Assembly (NCBI GenBank): GCA_900544705.1
Contig: UQWH01000004.1
Location: 4,554-68,553 of the forward strand
Reading direction: 5' to 3'
DNA: 64,000 nucleotides
Source of the DNA: an uncultured Eubacteriales bacterium
GTDB lineage: Bacteria > Bacillota > Clostridia > Oscillospirales > Oscillospiraceae
Shown: positions 33,648 through 41,834 of the stretch, in pieces
Numbering within the stretch: position 1 is the stretch's first letter
Layout: each line of letters opens with the position of its first letter
The notes under the pieces: model-generated
What the model was told of the DNA's origin: nothing
The model's input: the letters and a program-made list of their open reading frames with translations, nothing else
Database searches by the model: none
Made by a program: the position numbers and the translations under genes

Positions 33648-34270
33648 TGCGAAACAATTACGATCTGCAAATGCAGGCCGCCGCGCGGAGTTTTCTTACC
33701 TATGACGCGCGCGAGATCGCGCAGCGCTTTGCTCTGAACATGGACGAAACCGCGCTGTATCTTTCCATTCTCCATACGCCCCACCGCGTCCGGCTGGACA
33801 ACGCCGCCGTGGAGCGGCGCGTGGGCGAGGACTGGGTGCCGGCAGGCTTCAACCTAACCATGACGGTCTACGACCTTCTGACGAATCCGAACGGCCGCCC
33901 TGTGCTTTCTCACGAATGGTGCGCACACACGAGCTTCCACGCCGTGCAGGGCGGGACACTCTCCGGCACGCTGATGATTCACCCGGAGCAGTCCGCGCAG
34001 CCCTTCGCGGGGAAGCTCCCGCTGCTGCGCCGCGCCTGCGCGCGTCTGGGCGGGGAGGAAGCGGCGGAAGGCGGCGATTTTGCCAGTGTGCTGCCGGCGT
34101 TTGACTGCCTGCCGGTGCTGCTTCGCTTCTGGGAGGCGGACGAGGAATTCCCCGCGCAGCTCCAGCTGCTGTGGGACAGAAATACCTGCCGCTATCTGCG
34201 CTACGAAACGACCTTTTATCTCTCGGGGGAGATCCTCCGCCGCCTGCGCGAAAGCGCTGCGGAAACATAA
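33647..34270 (+). CDS. DUF3786-like protein
   Basis: 207 residues from the ATG at 33647 with GAGG eight bases upstream and a TGATG junction to the radical SAM gene. It contains a conserved-looking core with DLLTNPNGRPVLSHEWCAHTSFHA (in two halves about 81-105), a FPAQLQLLWDRNT segment and a terminal YETTFYLSGEIL. This resembles the DUF3786 family of clostridia, which often sits near corrinoid or radical-SAM genes; I recognise it only by pattern. Soluble; function unknown. It is the last gene of the operon. Confidence 0.6.
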   Translation: MRNNYDLQMQAAARSFLTYDAREIAQRFALNMDETALYLSILHTPHRVRLDNAAVERRVGEDWVPAGFNLTMTVYDLLTNPNGRPVLSHEWCAHTSFHAVQGGTLSGTLMIHPEQSAQPFAGKLPLLRRACARLGGEEAAEGGDFASVLPAFDCLPVLLRFWEADEEFPAQLQLLWDRNTCRYLRYETTFYLSGEILRRLRESAAET

Positions 34271-34509
34271 AAGTTCCGTCCCTATTTTTGCTCCATCTTC
34301 ATAAGAAACCATAGCCCCTTCGCCGAGTCTTTTTCGCCGGAACTGCGTTGTTTTTCCTTGTGTTACACAAAGTAGCACTGCGGAAAAACGCCTTGTTCCA
34401 ACAAAAAACTCTTCGGCGAATGGCTGACAAGCAGTAATCCTCCGCAGATAACGTCTGCGGAGGATTATCTATGTTTTCTTTTTCGGACTCCGCAGGGGAC
34501 GGAACTTTT
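34269..34509. repeat. 241-bp element with 14-bp terminal inverted repeats and internal hairpins
   Basis: AAAAGTTCCGTCCC (34269-34282) and GGGACGGAACTTTT (34496-34509) are perfect inverted ends. Inside, 34313-34425 folds into one long imperfect hairpin (AGCC/GGCT, TTCGCCGA/TCGGCGAA, GGAAC/GTTCC, GTTTTTCC/GGAAAAAC, TTGTG/CACAA). A separate 14-bp perfect stem, loop TAACG, spans 34435-34467 and is followed by T-rich sequence, so it can end the upstream operon. No ORF of note. It could be a MITE-like element or a structured RNA. A repeat fragment (GGATTCCCTACGG) follows at about 34529. Confidence 0.65.
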
Positions 34510-34578
34510 TTTGTAAGGCGTACTGTATGGATTCCCTACGGAAACAGATGAAATTTCAGACCGCTTCAAAAAATGACA

Positions 34579-34848
34579 TTATCTTTCCGGCTTTTTCCGG
34601 CACAGCTCGGCGATCTCCGCGAAGCGGGCGCAGATGATGTCGTAATTCTCCGGGATATGCGGGAAGCGGCAGGCCGAGCAGTCCTTGATGCCGCTTCCCG
34701 TGTAGGAAAACGCGCCGCCGCAGCGTTCGCCCAGCGCGTACAGCGGGCAGTAGCAGAACAGACAGTTGAAGCGCTCCGGGTCAGCCCCCGCATGGCAGGG
34801 GAAGAATTCACATTCACGATTCTGAAAAAACTTATAGTGCTCGCTCAC
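34579..34848 (-). CDS. Cysteine-rich small-domain protein
   Basis: 89 residues from a GTG at 34848 that overlaps the psd stop by four bases (GTGA). It has nine cysteines, with FFPCHAG, NCLFCYCPLY, RCGG and DCSACRFPH, the pattern of the clostridial cysteine-rich small domain, which often occurs alone or next to cobalamin genes. Probably binds metal, likely zinc or an iron-sulfur centre. Function unknown. Translation is likely coupled to psd. Confidence 0.82.
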   Translation of the reverse strand: MSEHYKFFQNRECEFFPCHAGADPERFNCLFCYCPLYALGERCGGAFSYTGSGIKDCSACRFPHIPENYDIICARFAEIAELCRKKPER

Positions 34849-35711
34849 AGTGCCTCACCGATCCTCTCGCCCGTGCGCACCTTGCTCTCCACGCCTTGGG
34901 CGCTGTAGGTCAGAATGTCCTCGTCCATGCGGACGCGTCCCGGCTCCAGCAGCAGGATGACCGTCGAGCCGCCATAGGCAAAATAGCCCTTCTCCTGCAA
35001 TTTCTCAAAACTTGCCCCGGCGGACTCCGTGTGGTTGCAGATGCGCCCGACCAGCAGCGCGCCGACCTCCATCTCGACCACGTCTCCGAAATGCGCGGTG
35101 TGCAGCAGCGTCCGGCAGCGGCTGTTGCGGCGGTAGACGCGCTGGCTGCCCGCGATGGGGTTGACGCTGTGCAGCACGCCGGGGATGTGCATGGCGGCCT
35201 CCTGCGTCCCGGCGTCGGGGTAGGCGTAGCGATGGTAATCGTCCGGCGAAAGGCGGAAGATCAGGCACAGGCCGCCCGTGTAGCGCGCGGCGAGCGCGTC
35301 GTCCGCCAGAAGCTCTGCCGGCGTGTAGGGGACGCCCTTGACGGTAAAGACCGTGTCGTCCCCGATGGGCAGCGCCGTCAGCTTGGAGTCCGCAATGGCG
35401 GGCAGGACGCCCGGCGCGGTCGTGTCCGGCCGTGGCAGGCGCTGCCGGGTGAAAAAGTCATTGAAGCTGGAGAATTCCTGCTTTGTGCAGCCCTCCAGAG
35501 AAATGTCATATTGCCGGATGAAGCGGCGCACCTTGCCGCGTGTCAGGCGGCTGCGCTGAAGGACGCCGTAGAGGTTGGAAATGGGCTTGCGGCACAGGAT
35601 CCCCTTGGCGAGCATCCGGCCGAAGGCGGTCTCGTAGACGAAGCGCATTGCGCCTTCCCCCACGACGGGCTCCTGCGTGAGTTTCTGCTGCGCGCGGTTC
35701 CAGACCTGCAT
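34845..35711 (-). CDS. psd: Phosphatidylserine decarboxylase proenzyme
   Basis: 288 residues, GGGGG upstream of the ATG. It follows the clostridial form of PSD (FSSFNDFFTRQ, LSPDDYHRYAYP, HSVNPIA, YRRNSR, VGALLVGRI). The self-cleavage site is GGST (Gly248-Ser249) in place of the usual LGST; Ser249 would become the pyruvoyl group. The protein decarboxylates phosphatidylserine to phosphatidylethanolamine at the membrane. The Leu-to-Gly change before the cleaved Gly-Ser does not remove a known catalytic residue. Confidence 0.92.
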   Translation of the reverse strand: MQVWNRAQQKLTQEPVVGEGAMRFVYETAFGRMLAKGILCRKPISNLYGVLQRSRLTRGKVRRFIRQYDISLEGCTKQEFSSFNDFFTRQRLPRPDTTAPGVLPAIADSKLTALPIGDDTVFTVKGVPYTPAELLADDALAARYTGGLCLIFRLSPDDYHRYAYPDAGTQEAAMHIPGVLHSVNPIAGSQRVYRRNSRCRTLLHTAHFGDVVEMEVGALLVGRICNHTESAGASFEKLQEKGYFAYGGSTVILLLEPGRVRMDEDILTYSAQGVESKVRTGERIGEAL

Positions 35712-35854
35712 GGCGCGGCCCCCTTTCGGAAAAACTGGATCTTCATTATATCATATCTGCGGGGGAAAAGCTACCGTGCGCCGGAAAAACAGAAAAAGAA
35801 CGGAATATTTCGCGTTCGGGCGGGAAACGACGGATTTTGCGCCGCAAAGGTGCT

Positions 35855-35963
35855 ATGCTTGATGCACAGCTTATCCAATGCGAGCGCACTTCATACGTCC
35901 GACGCTGTCCGCGTCGGTCCCACAACCGACTTGCCCTCCGGGTCCCGGAGGGCGCTTTTTTGC
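35855..35963 (+). other. Candidate small RNA or attenuated leader upstream of trkH
   Basis: The gap 35712-36057 holds no gene. Within it, TGCGAGCGCA, CCGACGC/GCGTCGG and GTCGG/CCGAC hairpins are followed by a strong intrinsic terminator (GCCCTCC...GGAGGGC then GCTTTTTT, about 35933-35961). A TATGCT (about 35853) may be its -10 box. A second, good promoter for trkH follows the terminator, so this looks like an independent short transcript. I could not match it to c-di-AMP or other known aptamers. Confidence 0.4.
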
Positions 35964-35996
35964 GTCCTGCGGAAACCGGCCGTGCGTACTTCCCTC

Positions 35997-36025
35997 TTGT
36001 TTTTTGCGGAAAGATGGGATATACT
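35997..36025 (+). promoter_or_regulatory. Promoter of the first potassium uptake operon
   Basis: TTGTTT (35997-36002), 17 bases, TATACT (36020-36025), 33 bases before the trkH start. Confidence 0.78.
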
Positions 36026-36057
36026 GAGCATATCGTCAGCCGGAAAGGATGGCATCT

Positions 36058-37389
36058 ATGAAACTGCACAAACTTTCGCCGGCGCGCCTGATCGCGCTGA
36101 GCTTTTTCCTTGTGATCCTGATCGGCGCGGGGCTGCTGATGCTCCCCTTCGCCTCCAAGGGCGCACCGGCCGCGCCGCTGGACGCGCTCTTCACCGCGAC
36201 CAGCGCGACCTGCGTGACCGGCCTGATCGTCCGCGACACCTTCACCGGTTGGACGACCTTCGGCCAGATCGTGATCATCACGCTCATCCAGATTGGCGGT
36301 CTGGGCTTCATGACGGTCATCACCCTCGTGTCCTTCGCCGTGGGCAAGCGGCTGAGCCTGTACGACCGGAAGGTTCTGATGCAGTCGGCCGGCAACACGA
36401 CGCTCAACGGCGTGGGCGGCCTGATTCGCCGTATAGTGCCCTTTACCTTCCTGATTGAGCTGACAGGTGCGGCGCTGCTTGCCACGCGCTTCGTCCCGGC
36501 CTTCGGCTGGGGGCGCGGGCTTTACGCCTCGGTTTTCCACGCGATCTCGGCCTTCTGCAACGCCGGATTCGACCTCATGGGGATGCGCGAGCCTTACTCC
36601 TCGCTGACCTCCTTCGTGACGGACCCCGTGGTCAACCTGACCGTGTGCCTGCTGATCGTCATCGGCGGTCTGGGCTTTCTGGTATGGCGGGACGTGCTGC
36701 GCTGCCGCTTCCGCTTTTCCAGATTCCAACTCCATACGAAGCTCGTGCTGGTCACGAGCGGCATCCTCATCCTCGCGGGCTGGGCGCTGTTTCTGCTCTT
36801 CGAGCGCAATGCCTCCATGGCCTCGCTCACATGGCCGCAGCGGGTGCTGGCTTCGCTGTTTCAGTCGGTGTCGCCGCGCACCGCGGGCTTCAATACGGTG
36901 GACCTGTCCGCGCTCTCCGAGTCCGGCAATCTCCTGACCGATGTGCTGATGCTCATCGGCGGCAGCCCCGGCTCTACCGCCGGCGGCATCAAGACGACCA
37001 CGGTCGCGGTGCTGTTCCTGAGCGCGGTGGCCTCGGCCAAGGGACGGATGCGCGTCAACGCCTTCCGCTTCTCCGTTGATCGGGAAACGCTGCGGCAGGC
37101 AAGCTCCGTGGTAATGATCTATCTGTCGCTTGCCCTTCTTTCGGTGCTGACGCTCTGCGCCATCGAGCCGTTTTCCATGAAGGAGATCCTCTTTGAGGTC
37201 TGCTCCGCCGTCGGCACGGTCGGCCTGTCCATGGGCATCACGCCGCAGCTCGGCGCGGTGAGCCGCGTCATTCTGATCCTGCTCATGTATGCCGGACGGC
37301 TGGGCGGTCTGACCTTCGTCCTGCTCTTTTCTCAGCGGCGTTCCGACCCGCCGCTGGAGCGCCCGGCAGGGAAAATTCTGATCGGATAA
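36058..37389 (+). CDS. Potassium uptake membrane subunit, KtrB/TrkH type (system 1)
   Basis: 443 residues from the ATG at 36058 (GGAAAGGAT upstream; the ATG at 36049 would overlap that site). Four M1-P-M2 repeats are visible, with selectivity-filter segments SATCVTGLI, NAGFDL, TAGFNT and GTVGLS. Length and partner fit KtrB, a Na-coupled or H-coupled K+ channel-like transporter gated by a cytosolic RCK ring. The RCK partner gene follows 12 bases later. Confidence 0.93.
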   Translation: MKLHKLSPARLIALSFFLVILIGAGLLMLPFASKGAPAAPLDALFTATSATCVTGLIVRDTFTGWTTFGQIVIITLIQIGGLGFMTVITLVSFAVGKRLSLYDRKVLMQSAGNTTLNGVGGLIRRIVPFTFLIELTGAALLATRFVPAFGWGRGLYASVFHAISAFCNAGFDLMGMREPYSSLTSFVTDPVVNLTVCLLIVIGGLGFLVWRDVLRCRFRFSRFQLHTKLVLVTSGILILAGWALFLLFERNASMASLTWPQRVLASLFQSVSPRTAGFNTVDLSALSESGNLLTDVLMLIGGSPGSTAGGIKTTTVAVLFLSAVASAKGRMRVNAFRFSVDRETLRQASSVVMIYLSLALLSVLTLCAIEPFSMKEILFEVCSAVGTVGLSMGITPQLGAVSRVILILLMYAGRLGGLTFVLLFSQRRSDPPLERPAGKILIG

Positions 37390-37401
37390 GGAGAAATTAA
37401 G

Positions 37402-38052
37402 ATGAAATCAGTTCTGATCATCGGCATGGGCCATATGGGCCGCCATCTGGCGAGCAAGCTGCAAGCTCTCGGCAACGAGGTTATGATCGTGGACAAAAAC
37501 CCCGACGTGATCACCGCACTGTCCGACCGCTTCACCGATTCCAATATCTGCGACTGCACGAACGAGTCCATCATCGAAGCGCTGGGCGTGGATAATTTCG
37601 ACATCTGCTTTGTGACCATCGGCGAGGATTTTCAGGCCTCTCTGGTCGTGACGTCGCTGCTCAAGCAGTACGGCGCGCGCATGATCGTGTCCAAGGCCAA
37701 GCAGAAAATTCAGGCCGACCTCCTGCGCAAGATCGGCGCGGACGAGATCGTCTGGCCGGAAAAGGAGATCGCGGAGAAGCTCGCCGTGCGCTACAACGCC
37801 GACAATATCTTCGACTACATCCCGCTGACGGCGGAATATTCCATCTATGAGCTGCCCGTTCCGGCGGCGTGGGTCGGTCAGTCGCTGACCGAGCTGAATG
37901 TCCGCCGCAAGTATCAGGTGACCATCATCGCGGTCAAGCACGACACTGCGCTCGACCCCAACGTCGGCCCGGACTACCGCTTCGTGCAGGGCGACCATGT
38001 GATCCTGATCGGGCAGTCCGACCGGGTGTTCCGTCTGGCAAATAAGGGCTGA
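37402..38052 (+). CDS. Potassium uptake regulatory RCK subunit, KtrA/KtrC type (system 1)
   Basis: 216 residues, one RCK-N Rossmann domain (GMGHMGRHL, residues 8-16, and the VDKNPD nucleotide acid) plus one TrkA-C domain (about 135-216). Single-repeat length marks it as KtrA/C rather than TrkA. It binds ATP/ADP or NAD and in Firmicutes often c-di-AMP to gate KtrB. Co-transcribed with the membrane subunit; AAGGAG precedes the start. Confidence 0.93.
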   Translation: MKSVLIIGMGHMGRHLASKLQALGNEVMIVDKNPDVITALSDRFTDSNICDCTNESIIEALGVDNFDICFVTIGEDFQASLVVTSLLKQYGARMIVSKAKQKIQADLLRKIGADEIVWPEKEIAEKLAVRYNADNIFDYIPLTAEYSIYELPVPAAWVGQSLTELNVRRKYQVTIIAVKHDTALDPNVGPDYRFVQGDHVILIGQSDRVFRLANKG

Positions 38053-38056
38053 GGAC

Positions 38057-38085
38057 TTGCTTTTTTCGCCGGAATGTGCTATAAT
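38057..38085 (+). promoter_or_regulatory. Promoter of the GtrA-like gene
   Basis: TTGCTT (38057-38062), 17 bases, TATAAT (38080-38085). Confidence 0.82.
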
Positions 38086-38121
38086 CAACCTCTACGCGAT
38101 TTGAAGAGGTGATTTTTCGAC

Positions 38122-38601
38122 GTGAAAAAGCTGAAAAAGATGGTCGATCGGACGCTGTTTCTGTACCTGCTCATCGGCTTTTTGAATTTTGTCCTCTGCA
38201 CGGGCATCATGTTCCTGCTTTATAATTTCGCCGGCTTCAGCAAGCACACCGCGCCCATCGTCAACTACGGATTGGGCAGCCTGATCTGGTATCTGGCCTG
38301 CCGGTTTATCCTGTTCCGCGGAAGCAAGGCCACACCGCGGCAGCTGCTGCGCTTTGTGGTCGATATTGTGGTGTGTTATCTGGTATCGTATTACTTTTTT
38401 TCGCCCATGCTCAGCAAGCTGCTGCTGAAATCCCGGACGATGATCCGCCTGTTTTCCTTCGGCGGGGCGGAGAATATCCGCGGCAACTGCGAAATGACCA
38501 TCGGTACGATTGCCTATTCGCTGCTGAACTACTTCGGCCAGCGCTATTATGTCTTTTCCAACCGTTTGGAGCATCATACAAAAAAACAAAATCAGGAATA
38601 A
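38122..38601 (+). CDS. GtrA-family membrane protein
   Basis: 159 residues from a GTG at 38122 (AGAGGTG about ten bases upstream). Four membrane helices and the family pattern LYLLIGFLNFVLC at helix 1 and YGLGSLIWYLACRFILFR at helix 2, with a final NYFGQRYYVF. GtrA proteins are thought to flip polyprenyl-linked sugars or act in cell-wall glycan decoration. No glycosyltransferase is beside it. It ends at a bidirectional terminator facing trkH2. Confidence 0.85.
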   Translation: MKKLKKMVDRTLFLYLLIGFLNFVLCTGIMFLLYNFAGFSKHTAPIVNYGLGSLIWYLACRFILFRGSKATPRQLLRFVVDIVVCYLVSYYFFSPMLSKLLLKSRTMIRLFSFGGAENIRGNCEMTIGTIAYSLLNYFGQRYYVFSNRLEHHTKKQNQE

Positions 38602-38604
38602 AAA

Positions 38605-38640
38605 TATCCCGGCACTGCCAGAAAGGCAGCGCCGGGATTT
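38605..38640. terminator. Bidirectional terminator between GtrA gene and trkH (system 2)
   Basis: CCCGGC-A-CTGCC pairs with GGCAG-C-GCCGGG (38608-38636), with A/T-rich flanks on both sides giving T-runs in both directions. Confidence 0.88.
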
Positions 38641-38643
38641 TCT

Positions 38644-40121
<1,478 letters not shown>

Positions 40122-40125
<4 letters not shown>

Positions 40126-41495
40126 GCTTTCACGCTCCGCTTATCCAGAATGTCGTCCAGATCGTCCAGACCCGCCGCGGTCGTAACGACGATCACGGTG
40201 TCGCCCGGCTCGATGGTGTCGCGGCCGCCGGGGGTGAGGATCTTGCCGCCGCGGTTGATTGCGCCGATCAGAAGATCGGGCAGGGTGGACAGCTCCATCA
40301 GCGGCACGCCGCAGACCGCGGACTTCTCCGTGGCGCGGAATTCCAGCGCCTCGGCCTTGTTGCCGACGATCTTATAGAGCGTTTCCACGTTGGAGCCGAG
40401 GGAGTTCTGCATGGCGCGGACATAGCGCACGATGTGGTCGGCGGCAATGTAGCGCGGATGAAACACACTGCCCAAGTCCATGGACTTGACGATGTGCGAG
40501 AAGGTCGGCCGGTTGATCTTGGTGACGATCTTCGCGTCCGACACGCTGCGGGCGTAAAGACTCATCAGCACGTTTTCCTCGTCGATGCCGGTCAGCGTGG
40601 CGATGGCATCCATCTTGGCGATGCCCTCCTCGCGCAGGAGCTGCTCGTTCGTGCCGTCGCCGTGGATGACCGTGGCCTCCGGCAGGCGGTCGGCCAGCTC
40701 ATCGCAGATGGAGCGCTTGGACTCGATAATCTTGACGCTTGCGCCGAGGTCGAGCATCTGCTTTGCAAGGTAATAGGTGATCCTGCCGCCGCCGATCAGC
40801 AGCACACGCTTGACCGGGTCGGAGGGAATGCCGATCTTGTGGAAGAATTTTGCGGCCATCTTCGGCTTGGCAATGAAACTGATGCGGTCGCCCGCCTGCA
40901 AAACGAAGCTGCCGTCGGGAATATGTACCTCGTGTGCGCCGCGCTCGACCACGCAGATCAGAACGCCCGCGTACACGCGGCCGAGATCGGCCAGCCGCAG
41001 ACCGTCGAGCGGGGAGGAGCGGGGAATGTCCACCTTGTAAAGCTCTACGCGGCCGCCGGAAAAGGTGTCGATCTTGATGGCAGAGGGCGTGCGCAGGATG
41101 CGCGCGATCTCCGATGCGCTGGCCTGCTCCGGGTTGAGCGCCATACTCAGGCCGAGGTCCTCCTTGACTAGCTGGAGGGCGGAGGTGTATTCCGGGTTGC
41201 GCACGCGCGCGATGGTGTTGCCCACGCCGAGCTTCTTGGCAATCAGGCAGGAGAGAAGATTCTGTTCGTCCGTGGACATGACGGCGATGACCAGATCGGC
41301 CTGCGGGACGCCGGCCTCGGTCTGCGTTTCGATGCTGATGCCGTTGCCCTCGACGGTCATGATGTCCAGGCGGTTGCCAATGTCGGTCAGCGCCTCCGGG
41401 CGGCTGTCGATCACGGTGATGTTGTGCCCCTCATGGGCAAGCTGTTCCGTGAGCGTGACGCCGATCTTTCCCGCGCCAATGATGACGATTTGCAT
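40122..41495 (-). CDS. trkA: Trk system potassium uptake protein TrkA (system 2)
   Basis: 457 residues from the ATG at 41495, chosen for AGAGGAG eight bases upstream. Two tandem RCK units: first GAGKIGVTLTEQLAHEGHNITVIDSRPE (residues about 7-34), second LLIGGGRITYYLAKQMLDLGASVKIIESKR (about 230-260), each followed by a TrkA-C domain. It binds NAD(H)/ATP and gates TrkH. Pair encoded head-to-tail with trkH and transcribed leftwards. Confidence 0.94.
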
Positions 41496-41574
41496 AGACC
41501 ATACTCCTCTGGTTGATAAAACTGCTTCCATCATAGCACTTTGCAGGAAATAATGCAACCGAAAACACGAAAAA

Positions 41575-41829
41575 CGCCCCGCCCGGAGGCTTCCGGGCGG
41601 GGCGGCAGTCTGTCAAAAAACCTATCCAGCCGAAAGTTTCGGAGGGAAGAATAGTGTGAAAGGGAACCGTCAGGGTTCCCTTTCGCGTTCAATAACCCGC
41701 CGCAGCGATCAAAATTGCAAAATAATACTACAAATATTGATTTTGCAATTTTGTAGGCAGCTTGTCAAAAAAGTCCAAAAGGACTTTTTTGACAAGCTGA
41801 CGCCCCGCCCGGAGGCTTCCGGGCGGGGC
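41575..41829. repeat. Mosaic of palindromes flanked by an identical 29-base hairpin
   Basis: The 29-base GC-rich hairpin (stem GCCCCGCCCGGA/TCCGGGCGGGGC) occurs identically at 41575-41603 and 41801-41829. Between them are an 11-bp stem (41658-41684, GAAAGGGAACC/GGTTCCCTTTC), an A/T-rich palindrome (41710-41753, with AAAATTGCAAAA) and a perfect 19-bp inverted repeat with AAAA loop (41758-41799, arm CAGCTTGTCAAAAAAGTCC). GGCAGnnTGTCAAAAAA appears twice (41604, 41757). The right copy probably ends the M16 peptidase gene. No gene is visible in 41496-41834. Confidence 0.75.
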
Positions 41830-41834
41830 TGGAT

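Noticed and set aside
35855..36057. c-di-AMP (ydaO-type) riboswitch before the potassium operon
   Set aside because: Expected from gene context, but the conserved core could not be found, and a second promoter follows the terminator.
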